From: an uncultured Alphaproteobacteria bacterium | GTDB taxonomy: Bacteria > Pseudomonadota > Alphaproteobacteria > Micropepsales > Micropepsaceae | Length of the DNA stretch: 64,000 bases | Assembly (NCBI GenBank): GCA_903857685.1 | Contig: CAIOFO010000105.1 | Location: forward strand, 19,614 to 83,613 | Direction: 5' to 3' | In this document: piece after piece, positions 38,871 through 48,467 of the stretch | Layout: each line of letters starts with the position of its first letter | Position numbering within the stretch: the first letter of the stretch is position 1 | Translations under genes and position numbers: made by a program | Notes under the pieces: generated by a model | What the model was told of the DNA's origin: nothing | Database searches by the model: none | Seen by the model: only the letters and a program-made list of their open reading frames with translations

Positions 38871-40112
38871 ATGTCTTCGACTGTGGTTCGGACTTTTTCA
38901 CTTCGTCTTTGTGCCATTGCGCTGGCCTGCGGCATAGCGGCCTCGTGCGTCGCCCCCAAGCCGCCTGCGCCGCCGCCGCCCCCGCCGGTGGCCGCCCTGC
39001 CGCCGCCCCCCGTGGCCGGCCACCCCCTGACCGCCGACTCGCCCGCCTTTTTGCGGCTGCCCAATCTCGCCCCGAACCAGACCCCCGTGCGGGTGGGCGT
39101 GATCCTGCCCCTGGCCAGCGGCGCGGCGGCGACCCGGACATTGGCCGGAGCCATGCTCAAGGCGGCCCAGTTGGCGCTTTATGACGCCAAGAATCCCGGC
39201 ATCGTACTGATGACTGCCGACGAAGGCACCAAGCCGGAAGACGCGGCGACGGCGGCCACCAAGCTTCTTGCCCAGGGCGCCGAAGTCATTATCGGTCCCC
39301 TGTTCGGCCCGTCCGTCACCGCGGTGGCGCCGATCGCGCGCGACCGCGGCGTGCCGGTGCTGGCTTTCTCGACCGAGAAATCCGTGGCGGGCAATGGCGT
39401 CTATCTTCTCTCCTTCCTGCCGCAAAGCGAAGTCCGGCGGGTGGTGAGCTATGCCGCCAGCCAGGGGCATCACAATTTCGCGGCCATGGTGCCGCAAAGC
39501 GCCTATGGCGATGTCATCGCCGATACCTTCGGGGATGCGGTGAAAGGCGCCGGCGCCACCAGCCTGGATGTCGAGCATTTCACGCCCAACACCAATGCGG
39601 TGCTGACGCCGTCCCAGACCATCGCCAAGAGCCAGGCGGACGCGGTGATGATCGCCCAGGGCGGGGCCATCCTGCGCGCCATCGGTCCCGACCTCAGTTT
39701 CAGCGGGCTGGACAAGAACAAGGTCAAGCTGCTGGGCACCGGCTTGTGGGACGATCCGACCATGGCGCGCGAAGACACGCTGGTGGGCGGCTGGTTCGCC
39801 GCGCCGGAGCCAGATGCCGACAATGCCTTCAATGAACGCTATCACGATGCTTTCGGCACCACGCCGCCGCAGCTGGCGTCACTGGCCTATGACGCCGTGG
39901 CGCTGGTGGCGCTGCTGTCGGGCGGTCAGCCCTATCATCGCTTCACCCAAAGCGCCCTGATGGATCCCAACGGATTTTCCGGCGTGGACGGGATTTTCCG
40001 CTTTAACGCGGACGGCACGTCGGAGCGCGGCTTGGCGGTGCTGGAGGTGCAGCCGGACGGCTTTCATGTCGTCAGCCCCTCGCCCAAGACCTTCCAGAAT
40101 CCGGCGTCTTAA
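38871..40112 (+). CDS. LpoA/LppC-like lipoprotein, penicillin-binding protein activator
   Basis: 413-residue outer-membrane lipoprotein candidate. The signal peptide ends at AASC with lipidated Cys26, followed by a proline-rich linker (PKPPAPPPPPP), then a periplasmic-binding-protein fold: VRVGVILPLASGAAATRTLAGAMLKAAQLALYD, VIIGPLFGPSVTAVAPIARDRGVPVLAFSTEKSV. The rsmI/lpoA/yraN neighbourhood matches that of E. coli LpoA, the PBP1A activator, although the alphaproteobacterial protein lacks the N-terminal TPR domain. The class A PBP at 1.5 kb is a plausible partner. It overlaps the hemW end by four bases. Confidence 0.88.
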   Translation: MSSTVVRTFSLRLCAIALACGIAASCVAPKPPAPPPPPPVAALPPPPVAGHPLTADSPAFLRLPNLAPNQTPVRVGVILPLASGAAATRTLAGAMLKAAQLALYDAKNPGIVLMTADEGTKPEDAATAATKLLAQGAEVIIGPLFGPSVTAVAPIARDRGVPVLAFSTEKSVAGNGVYLLSFLPQSEVRRVVSYAASQGHHNFAAMVPQSAYGDVIADTFGDAVKGAGATSLDVEHFTPNTNAVLTPSQTIAKSQADAVMIAQGGAILRAIGPDLSFSGLDKNKVKLLGTGLWDDPTMAREDTLVGGWFAAPEPDADNAFNERYHDAFGTTPPQLASLAYDAVALVALLSGGQPYHRFTQSALMDPNGFSGVDGIFRFNADGTSERGLAVLEVQPDGFHVVSPSPKTFQNPAS

Positions 40113-41248
40113 TTCAGTAACTTCGCGATGACGGCGTTGAGCAGCAATCGCCCGCGCGGCGTGGCAATCAAAATGCTGTCCTGCAATGTCAAAAGTCCTT
40201 CATTCACCAGAGCCGCGATTTTTTCCGCAGCGGGCCGCGTGCCCCAGCGCTTTTCATAGGCGGCCAGGTCAAGGCCCTCGGCCAGGCGCAGATTCATCAG
40301 CAGATGTTCGCGCGCCGCGTCGCCATCGGATATCTTGGCCACTTCGGCAAAGGCACGGCCGGTATTCGCCACCGCCTCGCGCCAGCGTTCCGGCAGGCGC
40401 TGGGTGGCTGTCGCCATCCGCCTGCCCTTGAGGCTGAGGCGGCCATGCGCGCCGGGGCCGACACCGGCATAATCGCCATAGCGCCAATAGATCAGATTGT
40501 GCCGGCTTTCCGAGCCGGGCCTGGCATGATTGGAAATCTCATAGGCGGGCAGGCCCGCGCCTTCCGTCAATTCCTGCGTCGTCTCATAAAGTCCTGCCGC
40601 GACCTCCTCATCCGGAATCACCAGCGCGCCGTTCTTGTGCAGCAGCGCAAACGGCGTTTGCGGCTCGATGGTGAGCTGATACAGCGACAGATGATCGGTG
40701 CCGAAGCTGAGGGCCTCTTTCAGTTCGGCCCGCCAGACCGCGTCCGTCTGGTTCGGCCGGGCATAGATCAGATCCAGGGAAACCCGCTCGAAATTGGCTT
40801 GTCCCAGCGCCAGCGCGGCCTTGGCTTCCGCCGCGTTGTGCAAGCGTCCCAAGGTTTTCAAATCGGCGTCGTTCAAGGCCTGCACCCCCAGCGACAGCCG
40901 GTTCACCCCCGCTGCCTTGTAATCGGCAAAGCGCGCCGCATCGGCGCTGGCGGGATTGGCTTCCAGGGTGATCTCGACGTCATTGGCCATGCGCCAGTTG
41001 CGCGAGATCTTGTCGAGAATGCGGGCGGTGGATTTTCCCGTCATCAAGGATGGCGTGCCGCCGCCGAAAAATATTGTCTCCACCAGCGGGCGCTCTTCGC
41101 CTTGCGCCTTCGCCGTCCAGTCGAGTTCGCGTCCAATGGCGTCCACCCAGCCATCTTCGTCAATCGCGGTGCGGACATGGGAATTGAAATCGCAATAGGG
41201 ACATTTGGCGGCGCAGAAGGGCCAGTGCACATACACGCCAAAGCTCAT
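40109..41248 (-). CDS. hemW: HemW, radical SAM heme chaperone (CPO-like)
   Basis: 379 residues from ATG 41248 (MSFGVYVHWPFC). The radical SAM cysteines are Cys12, Cys16 and Cys19 in FCAAKCPYCDFN; a fourth cysteine of true HemN is missing in HemW. ETIFFGGGTPSLM and HLSLYQLTIEPQTPF are further family motifs. The frame stays open upstream but that part is simply a family A repeat, which directly abuts the start codon, so there is no recognisable Shine-Dalgarno. It is third in rph-rdgB-hemW. Confidence 0.93.
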   Translation of the reverse strand: MSFGVYVHWPFCAAKCPYCDFNSHVRTAIDEDGWVDAIGRELDWTAKAQGEERPLVETIFFGGGTPSLMTGKSTARILDKISRNWRMANDVEITLEANPASADAARFADYKAAGVNRLSLGVQALNDADLKTLGRLHNAAEAKAALALGQANFERVSLDLIYARPNQTDAVWRAELKEALSFGTDHLSLYQLTIEPQTPFALLHKNGALVIPDEEVAAGLYETTQELTEGAGLPAYEISNHARPGSESRHNLIYWRYGDYAGVGPGAHGRLSLKGRRMATATQRLPERWREAVANTGRAFAEVAKISDGDAAREHLLMNLRLAEGLDLAAYEKRWGTRPAAEKIAALVNEGLLTLQDSILIATPRGRLLLNAVIAKLLN

Positions 41249-41302
41249 GGAGCGTCGGCCCGGAAAAGTGTGGCCTCGCGGTTTTCCGTAGGCCGCGCGA
41301 CC
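41249..41302 (-). repeat. Family A palindromic repeat, copy 4, filling the rdgB-hemW gap
   Basis: Read on the minus strand it starts GGTCGCGCGGCC, then CGGAAAACCGCGAGGCC, CACTTTTCCGGGCC and GACGCTCC, ending exactly before the hemW ATG. The stem halves are GGAAAA/TTTTCC, where copies 1 and 5 have GCAAAA/TTTTGC. It occupies the whole spacer except one base after the rdgB stop codon. Confidence 0.8.
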
Positions 41303-41303
41303 A

Positions 41304-41926
41304 TTAAAGAGACTCTTCCAATATGCCGCTGTGCAGGAGCTTTTCAAAAGCGCGGGCACGATGGCTCATGGCATTTTTCACATGCGGATCGATCTCGCCG
41401 AATGTCTGCTCCCAGCCGTCGGGGATGAAAATCGGATCATAGCCGAAACCCTGGTCCCCGCGCGGCGGGAACGTCAGCCGGCCATGCACTTCGCCTTCAA
41501 ATGATTTTACCTCGCCTATGTTTCCGTTATGGGGCGGCATGGCGATGCAAAGCGCGCAGACGAAGCGGGCGGAAAAATCGGTGGCCTTTTTTTCGTGAAG
41601 CTCTTTTTCCACCCGCGCCATGGCGATGCGGAAATCTTTTGCCGGGCCCGCCCAGCGCGCCGAATAGATCCCCGGATTTCCGCCCAGCGCATCCACCCAC
41701 AGGCCGGAATCGTCGGCCAGGGCGGGATGCTTGCCGGCATCGGCGGCGGCGCGGGCTTTCAGTTCGGCATTGGCGAGGAATGTCGCGCCGGTCTCGGCCG
41801 GCTCGGCCAGGCCCATCTCGGCGGCGCTCAGCGGCTCGATGCCGTGCGGCCCCAGCAACGCCTTGATCTCCCGCACCTTGCCCTGATTGTGGCTGGCGAC
41901 GATCAACATGCTGCCGCGCGGAAGTT

Positions 41927-41930
<4 letters not shown>
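41304..41930 (-). CDS. rdgB: XTP/dITP diphosphatase (non-canonical purine NTPase)
   Basis: House-cleaning nucleotide pyrophosphatase, 208 residues. [43 protein letters not shown] and [15 protein letters not shown]...TFGE are the RdgB/HAM1 signatures. GTG 41930 overlaps the rph stop codon (GTGA), giving coupled translation; an internal ATG at residue 8 is an alternative start. Confidence 0.95.
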
Positions 41931-42658
<728 letters not shown>

Positions 42659-42771
42659 GGGTGTGTATATCTTGAAGGAGAGGAACGGGGCGGTTACCTA
42701 GCTTCTTTGCCCCGGCCCGTCCATGCACGGACCACCATCATTAAATATTGTTGAATATCAAAGGCTTAAGT

Positions 42772-43860
42772 TTGGACTCGCGCAATTCCCCTCCTCACGG
42801 CACCCCCTTGGGCGAACGCTCGCGCGAGGTTTTTCGCCACCTGGTGGAAGCCTTTCTCGCTTCCGGCGAACCGGTCGGCTCCCGCACCCTGTCCCAGCGC
42901 CTGCCGGGGGCCCTGTCGCCGGCCTCGATCCGCAATGTGATGGCCGATCTGGAAGTGATGGGCCTGCTCTATGCCCCGCACACCAGCGCGGGCCGGGTGC
43001 CGACTGAGCGCGGCCTTCGCCTGTTCGTGGATGGCTTGCTGGAGATCGGCGAACTGGCGCCCGATGAACGCGTCGCCATCGAAGCGCGCATGTCCGGCAG
43101 CGGGCGGCGGATCGAGGATGTGCTGATCCAGGCCACCCAGTCGCTGGCGGGCCTGTCGCGCTGCGCCGGCCTGATGCTCACCGCCAAGCAGGATTCCGCT
43201 CTCAAGCATGTGGAATTCGTCGCGGTGCGTCCCGGCAAGGCGCTGGTCATCATGGTCAGCGAGGACGGCCAGGTGGAAAACCGCGTCATTGACACCCCCG
43301 CCGGCTTGCCGGTTTCCGCCCTGATCGAGGCGTCGAACTATCTCAATGCCCGGCTGGCGGGGCGCACCATCGATGCGGCGCGGGCGGAAATCCTGGCCGA
43401 GCTGGAAGGCGAGCGGGCGATGCTGGACTCCCTCACAGCCAAGGTGGTGGCCGAGGGCCTGGCCACGCTGACTCAAATGGCCGGGGCCCAGATGAGCGGA
43501 CAATTCGGCGGCGACGACAAGATGCTGATCGTAAGGGGCCAGTCCCACCTGCTGGATTCGGTGGAAGCCCAGGCCGATATCGAGCGGGTCCGCACCCTGT
43601 TCGAGGATATCGAACGCAAGAATGACCTGATCCGGCTTTTGGAACTGGCCAAGGAAGGCGACGGGGTCCGCATATTCATCGGTTCCGAGAACCGGTTGTT
43701 CAGCCTGTCGGGATCTTCCATCGTGGCCGCGCCTTATGCCAATGCGGCAGGCAAGATCGTGGGCGTGATCGGCGTCCTGGGGCCCACCCGCCTGAATTAC
43801 GGCCGCATCATTCCCATGGTGGATCACACCGCGAAAGTTATTGGACGCCTGCTTGCCTAA
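42772..43860 (+). CDS. hrcA: Heat-inducible transcription repressor HrcA
   Basis: Repressor of class I heat-shock genes through CIRCE elements, about 362 residues. The winged helix is EVFRHLVEAFLASGEPVGSRTLSQRLPGALSPASIRNVMADLEVMGLLYAPHTSAGRVPTERGLR; the C-terminus is VIGVLGPTRLNYGRIIPMVDHTA. TTG 42772 is chosen because AAGG lies seven bases upstream; TTG 42748 is the longest option. I see no CIRCE inverted repeat next to it, so the regulated groE copy must lie elsewhere. Confidence 0.93.
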   Translation: MDSRNSPPHGTPLGERSREVFRHLVEAFLASGEPVGSRTLSQRLPGALSPASIRNVMADLEVMGLLYAPHTSAGRVPTERGLRLFVDGLLEIGELAPDERVAIEARMSGSGRRIEDVLIQATQSLAGLSRCAGLMLTAKQDSALKHVEFVAVRPGKALVIMVSEDGQVENRVIDTPAGLPVSALIEASNYLNARLAGRTIDAARAEILAELEGERAMLDSLTAKVVAEGLATLTQMAGAQMSGQFGGDDKMLIVRGQSHLLDSVEAQADIERVRTLFEDIERKNDLIRLLELAKEGDGVRIFIGSENRLFSLSGSSIVAAPYANAAGKIVGVIGVLGPTRLNYGRIIPMVDHTAKVIGRLLA

Positions 43861-43878
43861 AGTTTAAGGAACACGCCC

Positions 43879-44451
43879 ATGAGCGATGAACAAGATACCC
43901 AGATGCCGGATTCCGCGCCCGCCGACGACAATCCCCATGCGGCGGAATTTGCCGTGCTGGAGGCCCTCAAGGCCGAAGTGGAAAGCCTCAAGGACCAGCG
44001 CCTGCGCGCCCTGGCGGAAGTGGAAAATATCCGCCGCCGCGCCGAAAAGGAGCGCGTCGAGGCGTCGCAATATGCGGTCACCAAATTTGCCCGCGACATG
44101 CTGGGCATCGCCGACAATTTTGCCCGCGCCTTGGCGGCCTGCCCGCCCGCCTTGCGCGCAGCCGCCGACCCGCAAATTGCGGCGGTGCTGGATGGCGTGG
44201 AAGCCACCGACCGGCAATTGCTGGCGACCATGGAGCGCTATGGCGTCAAGCAGATCGAGACCGACGGCAAGTTCGATCCCAATCTTCACCAGGCTATCGC
44301 CGAGGTGCCCGGAGGCGGCAAGCCGCCCGGCACCATCGTGGATGTGATGCAGACCGGTTTCATGATCGGTGACCGGCTGCTGCGCCCCGCCATGGTGACG
44401 GTGGCGCGGCGCGGCGATCCGCCGGCCGAATCCGTCGATACGAAAGCCTGA
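43879..44451 (+). CDS. grpE: Nucleotide exchange factor GrpE
   Basis: DnaK co-chaperone of 190 residues. An acidic disordered start ([18 protein letters not shown]) precedes the long dimerising helix ([37 protein letters not shown]) and the beta domain ending [29 protein letters not shown], the GrpE signature. It lies 18 bases after hrcA with AAGGA upstream; dnaK and dnaJ are not in the window. dapB follows at four bases. Confidence 0.96.
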   Translation: MSDEQDTQMPDSAPADDNPHAAEFAVLEALKAEVESLKDQRLRALAEVENIRRRAEKERVEASQYAVTKFARDMLGIADNFARALAACPPALRAAADPQIAAVLDGVEATDRQLLATMERYGVKQIETDGKFDPNLHQAIAEVPGGGKPPGTIVDVMQTGFMIGDRLLRPAMVTVARRGDPPAESVDTKA

Positions 44452-44455
44452 CGCC

Positions 44456-45253
44456 ATGGCGGATGTGAAAATCGTGGTGGCGGGCGCCTCGGGCCGCATG
44501 GGCCGGGCGCTGGTGCGCGAAATCAGCCAGGGCCATGGCGTCACGCTGGTTGGCGCGCTGGAAGCCGAAGGCCATCCCGATCTGGGCATGGATTCCGGAA
44601 GCCTGGCGGGGCTGCAGCCCAATGGCATCAAGCTCACCGCGGATCCCCTGCCGCTGCTGGTCGAGGCCCAGGCGGTGATCGATTTCACCCGCCCCATGGT
44701 TTCCATCATGCTGGCCGATCTCGCCGCCCAGGCGCGCATTGTCCATGTCATCGGCACCACCGGATTTTCGCCCGCCGACGACAAGCGGATCGAGGCCGCA
44801 TCGCGCCATGCCGTGATCGTCAAGTCCGGCAATATGAGCCTGGGCGTGACGCTGCTGGCGGCGCTGGTGGAAAAGGCGGCCAAGGCGCTGCCGGGTTACG
44901 ATGTCGAAATCCTGGAGATGCATCACAAGCTGAAAGTGGATGCGCCGTCCGGTACCGCATTGCTGCTGGGCGAAGCGGCGGCCAGGGGGCGCGGCGTATC
45001 CCTTGATAAGCTCCGTCGCAAGGACGGCAATAATGGTCCGCGCGAAGACGGCAGCATCGGCTTTGCCAGCATGCGCGGCGGCAGCGTGGTGGGCGAACAT
45101 GAAGTGATCCTGGCGGGCACGGGCGAACGCATCACGCTTTCCCATTCCGCCGAAGACCGCTCCATCTTCGCACGCGGCGCGGTGCAGGCGGCGCGCTGGG
45201 GTCAGGGCAAGAAGCCCGGACTCTACGGGATGACCGACATACTGGGCCTTTAA
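44456..45253 (+). CDS. dapB: 4-hydroxy-tetrahydrodipicolinate reductase
   Basis: Lysine and diaminopimelate pathway, 265 residues. The NAD(P)-binding motif is [42 protein letters not shown] is the DapB active-site signature with the catalytic histidine pair and lysine. [26 protein letters not shown] is typical of the C-terminal half. The stop codon overlaps the nth start by one base (TAATG). Confidence 0.97.
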   Translation: MADVKIVVAGASGRMGRALVREISQGHGVTLVGALEAEGHPDLGMDSGSLAGLQPNGIKLTADPLPLLVEAQAVIDFTRPMVSIMLADLAAQARIVHVIGTTGFSPADDKRIEAASRHAVIVKSGNMSLGVTLLAALVEKAAKALPGYDVEILEMHHKLKVDAPSGTALLLGEAAARGRGVSLDKLRRKDGNNGPREDGSIGFASMRGGSVVGEHEVILAGTGERITLSHSAEDRSIFARGAVQAARWGQGKKPGLYGMTDILGL

Positions 45254-45951
45254 TGTCCAGATTGATGAGCCGCGCCGAGATCGAAGAGTTCTTCGCGCGG
45301 CTGAAAAAACACAATCCCGATCCCAAGACCGAACTGCAATACAAAAATCCCTACACTTTGCTGGTCGCCGTGGCGCTGTCGGCCCAGGCCACCGACAAGG
45401 CGGTCAACAAGGCGACGGAGCCATTGTTCAAGACCGTGGACACGCCGGAGAAAATGCTGGCGCTGGGCGAGGCAAAGCTCGCCGACGCCATCAAGACCAT
45501 CGGGCTTTATCGCGGCAAGGCCAGGAATGTCATCGCCTTGTCCAGACTGCTGATCGAAAGGCATGGCGGCCAGGTGTTGAAGGGCCGCGCCGCGCTGGAG
45601 GAATTGCCCGGCGTGGGGCGCAAGACCGCCAATGTGGTTTTGAATGTGGCATTCGGCCAGCCCACCATCGCGGTGGATACGCATATCTTCCGCGTCTCCA
45701 ACCGCACCGGCCTGGCACCGGGAAAGAATGTGCTGGAGGTCGAGCTCGGCCTTGAGAAGAAAGTGCCGGAAAAATATCTGAGCCATGCGCATCACTGGCT
45801 GATCCTGCATGGCCGCTACACCTGCATCGCCCGTAAGCCGCTCTGCCCCACCTGCGTGGTGCGCGATTTCTGTCACTTCCCGGACAAGACAAGGGAACAG
45901 CCGCCGGAAAAGCCGCGGCTCAAGATCAAGACGCCTTCTTCAAGGCGCTGA
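45253..45951 (+). CDS. nth: Endonuclease III
   Basis: DNA glycosylase/AP lyase for oxidised pyrimidines, 232 residues. The helix-hairpin-helix is LEELPGVGRKTANVVLN with the catalytic lysine in GRKTA, and the catalytic Asp is in AVDTHIFRVSNR. The C-terminal 4Fe-4S cluster cysteines follow C-x6-C-x2-C-x5-C (CIARKPLCPTCVVRDFC). A lysine-rich tail of about 25 residues overlaps the convergent lipoprotein gene by 26 bases. Confidence 0.96.
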   Translation: MSRLMSRAEIEEFFARLKKHNPDPKTELQYKNPYTLLVAVALSAQATDKAVNKATEPLFKTVDTPEKMLALGEAKLADAIKTIGLYRGKARNVIALSRLLIERHGGQVLKGRAALEELPGVGRKTANVVLNVAFGQPTIAVDTHIFRVSNRTGLAPGKNVLEVELGLEKKVPEKYLSHAHHWLILHGRYTCIARKPLCPTCVVRDFCHFPDKTREQPPEKPRLKIKTPSSRR

Positions 45952-46276
45952 GACAGGCGGGATCGACGGAATCGCCCGGCCCCCGCGGAATGGTCTCGAT
46001 ATGGCTGACCAGGCCGCCGGTGAAAAAGAAAAAAGCATGGCAGGCGCTGGCATCATAGCGCCACATCTCGGTGGCGCCGTCCTTGCGTGAAAACGCCGGC
46101 GCTCCCAGGTGGGCGCGCAAACCGTCGAGGCCAAGACCGGCATACCCCGGCGGCTCGGCCTGCGGGCGGGGCGCCGGCGGAAGCGGAACGACGGGCGCCA
46201 CAGGCGGCGGCGGCGCCTTGGCGGCGCAGCCGGCCAGCAGCAGCAACGAGGCCAGAAGGACGGTTCTACGGATCAC
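45926..46276 (-). CDS. Small hypothetical lipoprotein
   Basis: 116 residues. The signal peptide MIRRTVLLASLLLLAGC ends in a clear lipobox with lipidated Cys17. A proline-rich spacer (KAPPPPVAPVVPLPPAPRPQAEPP) follows, then a short conserved-looking domain (GLDGLRAHLGAPAFSRKDGATEMWRYDASACHAFFFFTG) resembling small SmpA/OmlA-like outer-membrane lipoproteins. Function unknown. It overlaps the nth 3' end convergently, and its start overlaps the cysZ-like stop codon. Confidence 0.85.
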   Translation of the reverse strand: MIRRTVLLASLLLLAGCAAKAPPPPVAPVVPLPPAPRPQAEPPGYAGLGLDGLRAHLGAPAFSRKDGATEMWRYDASACHAFFFFTGGLVSHIETIPRGPGDSVDPACLSALKKAS

Positions 46277-46941
46277 GCTGTCTCCTGCCGCAAAATTCGG
46301 TGGAACAGATGCACCATCAGCGCCGTGCCGAACAGGGGCGCGATCAGATCCAGCAGCGGAATTTCACTCAAGAAAGCGATCAGGATGCCGCCGCCCCACA
46401 CCTGCCAGCCACGGGATTTTCGCAAGATATCGGCCCGTGCAACCGGCAGATGCCGCAGCGCCGCCAGCTCGAAATATTCCCAGCCCAGAAGCCAGCCATT
46501 GGCGAGCAGGCTGAGGAAGCCGCCCAGCCCCGGAAGGCCGATATCCAGCGGCAGCAGAACCAGGTCCGCCGCCAGCACCATTGCCGCCAGGTGCATCCCC
46601 ACCTTGAATGCCGGCCAGAACCGGGTTGGCAGCGGCGAGGCGCCCGGATAGTCCCGCGCCTCGATCCGGCCGGCCAGCCGGTCCAGGAAAAAGGTGCCGA
46701 ACAGCGCCGCCACGGGGGCGCCCAGCACACTGAGCAGGAATACGAACAGGACCGGCGCCAGCAGCGCCAGCGCCCGGTTTATCTGGGGATTTCCCAGCAC
46801 CGGCAGCTGTGCGATCAGGATTTCCGCGCCTGCCAGCCCCACCAGGAACATCAGAAGGGTCAGAAGGACCGACCGCAGCGCAATTCCGGCAAAACCCGGA
46901 TCAAAAATCAGCCGCGCGGCGCGGGCAATGCTTGCGAACAT
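46273..46941 (-). CDS. EI24/CysZ-like membrane protein
   Basis: 222 residues from ATG 46941 (MFASIARAARLIFDPGFAGIALRSVL). Four to five hydrophobic helices are visible, and the sequence LLLPLDIGLPGLGGFLSLLANGWLLGWEYFELAALRHLP fits the EI24/CysZ domain with its conserved WxYF-type motif. CysZ proteins take up sulfate, but distant alphaproteobacterial members are not characterised. The frame is open to 47571 on this strand, but that part is antisense to adenosine kinase. A family A repeat lies 37 bases upstream of the start. Confidence 0.85.
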   Translation of the reverse strand: MFASIARAARLIFDPGFAGIALRSVLLTLLMFLVGLAGAEILIAQLPVLGNPQINRALALLAPVLFVFLLSVLGAPVAALFGTFFLDRLAGRIEARDYPGASPLPTRFWPAFKVGMHLAAMVLAADLVLLPLDIGLPGLGGFLSLLANGWLLGWEYFELAALRHLPVARADILRKSRGWQVWGGGILIAFLSEIPLLDLIAPLFGTALMVHLFHRILRQETA

Positions 46942-46978
46942 CAAGACAGTTCCGTATGGCAGGGCAAACTTTTTATTC

Positions 46979-47033
46979 GGTCGCACGGCCGGACGCAAAA
47001 CCGCGAGGCCGCACTTTTGCTGGCCGATGCTCC
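46979..47033 (+). repeat. Family A palindromic repeat, copy 5 (reference copy)
   Basis: Cleanest copy: GGTCGCACGGCC, GGACGCAAAACCG, CGAGGCCG, CACTTTTGCTGGCC, GATGCTCC. GGCC..GCAAAA pairs with TTTTGC..GGCC around a short inner loop. It ends 13 bases before the ATG of the adenosine kinase gene and may contribute to its 5' untranslated region. Confidence 0.8.
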
Positions 47034-47046
47034 AAGGGGAAACACC

Positions 47047-48060
47047 ATGCGCAAAAAATACGATGTCGCCAGCCTGGGCAACGCCATTGTGGACGTGATC
47101 GCCTCGGTGGACGACCGCTTCCTGCTGACCCACCGCATCGCCAAGGGCGGCATGACCCTGATTGACGAGTTCCGCGCCAAGGAGCTGCACAAGGCGCTGG
47201 CCGACAATCACCAGGCGCTCAGTTCCCTGCATGAAGTGGCGGGCGGTTCGGCCGCCAACACCATGGCCGGCCTGGCCTCGCTGGGCGGCACGGGCCTGTT
47301 CGTCGGCAAGGTATTCGACGACCGGCTGGGCGCGGTGTTCGGCAAGTCCATGTCGGCGCATGGCATTACATTTTCCACGCCGCCGACCAGCCAGGGTTCG
47401 ACCACCGCAAGCTGCATGATCGCGGTGACGCCGGACGGCCAGCGCAGCATGAGCACCTATCTGGGCGCCTGCCGCGAGCTGGTTCCGGACGATGTGGATG
47501 CCGAAGCGATCGCCGAAGCCCGCCTGCTCTATATCGAAGGCTATCTGTGGGACGAGGAAACCGCCAAGCACGCCTCGCGCAAGGCCATCGCCGCGATCAG
47601 GGGCGCGGGTGGCCGCGTGGCGCTGTCGCTTTCAGACTCATTCTGCGTCGGCCGCTTCCGCGACGAATTCCTGCATCTGCTGGACCGGGATGTGAACATC
47701 CTGTTCGCCAACGAAGACGAAGCCAAGGCGCTGTTCCAGGAAGAGGAATTTGACGGCGTCATCGCCAAGGCCAAGGCCTGGGGCGGCATCGCCGCCATCA
47801 CCCGCTCGGCCAATGGCAGCGTGATTGTCGAGGAAGGCCAGGTGCACGCGGTCCCGGCGGCGCCGGTGGCGCAGGTGATCGACACCACCGGCGCGGGCGA
47901 CCAGTTCGCCGCCGGATTCCTGTACGGCATCACCCATGGCAAGAACCTGACCGACTGCGCCCGGCTGGGCGGCATCGCCGCCGCCGAAGTGATCTCGCAT
48001 TATGGCGCGCGGCCGGAAACTTCGCTCAAGGAACTGGCGGCCAGGGCGGGGCTGGCTTAA
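47047..48060 (+). CDS. Adenosine kinase (PfkB family)
   Basis: 337-residue ribokinase-fold kinase. YDVASLGNAIVDVIASVDDRFL and HEVAGGSAANTMAGLASLGG bind the nucleoside; DTTGAGDQFAAGFLYGI holds the catalytic aspartate and anion hole. GGMTLIDEF and the overall layout match the alphaproteobacterial adenosine-kinase group rather than ribokinase or fructokinase, but substrate choice is not proven by sequence. AAGGGGAAACACC precedes ATG 47047, right after a family A repeat. It converges with yjbQ, overlapping by four bases. Confidence 0.92.
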   Translation: MRKKYDVASLGNAIVDVIASVDDRFLLTHRIAKGGMTLIDEFRAKELHKALADNHQALSSLHEVAGGSAANTMAGLASLGGTGLFVGKVFDDRLGAVFGKSMSAHGITFSTPPTSQGSTTASCMIAVTPDGQRSMSTYLGACRELVPDDVDAEAIAEARLLYIEGYLWDEETAKHASRKAIAAIRGAGGRVALSLSDSFCVGRFRDEFLHLLDRDVNILFANEDEAKALFQEEEFDGVIAKAKAWGGIAAITRSANGSVIVEEGQVHAVPAAPVAQVIDTTGAGDQFAAGFLYGITHGKNLTDCARLGGIAAAEVISHYGARPETSLKELAARAGLA

Positions 48061-48467
48061 TCGCCGAGGTAATGCAGCAGCACTTCGCGGCTGTGCGGCG
48101 CAACGCGATGCTCGAAAACATATAATCCCTGCCAGGTGCCCAGCATCGCCTTGCCGCCGCGTACCGGAATCGCCAATGACGTCTGGGTCAAGGACGCGCG
48201 GATATGCGAGGGCATGTCGTCTGGCCCTTCGGCGGTGTGGCGACAGTCCATGCCATTCCTCGCCAGTTGGGCGAAAAAATCCGCCAGGTCCTTCTGCACA
48301 TCGGGATCGGCATTTTCCTGGATCAGCAGCGAGGCCGAGGTGTGGCGGATGAAACAGGTGACCAGCCCGTCCTGCTTATCGCGCAGGAATGCCGCCAGCT
48401 TGCCGGTGAATTCGTAAAGTCCCGGCCCGTTGGTCGGCACGTTGATGGTGTTAAAAGCCTGTTTCAT
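48057..48467 (-). CDS. YjbQ/UPF0047 family protein
   Basis: 136 residues from ATG 48467 (MKQAFNTINVPT). CFIRHTSASLLIQENADPDVQKDLADFF and SLAIPVRGGKAMLGTWQGLYVFEHR...REVLLHYLGD are the UPF0047 signatures, with conserved His and Asp residues. Family members have weak thiamine-phosphate synthase activity; the physiological role is unclear. Its start overlaps the smr stop codon. Confidence 0.93.
   Translation of the reverse strand: MKQAFNTINVPTNGPGLYEFTGKLAAFLRDKQDGLVTCFIRHTSASLLIQENADPDVQKDLADFFAQLARNGMDCRHTAEGPDDMPSHIRASLTQTSLAIPVRGGKAMLGTWQGLYVFEHRVAPHSREVLLHYLGD

Noticed and set aside
40109..41359. Longer HemW with a 37-residue N-terminal extension
   Set aside because: The extension is encoded by a family A repeat and by the rdgB 3' end, while MSFGVYVHWPFC is the normal family start.
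42659..42771. Search for a CIRCE element upstream of hrcA
   Set aside because: No TTAGCACTC/GAGTGCTAA-type inverted repeat is visible; only AT-rich sequence without the required symmetry.
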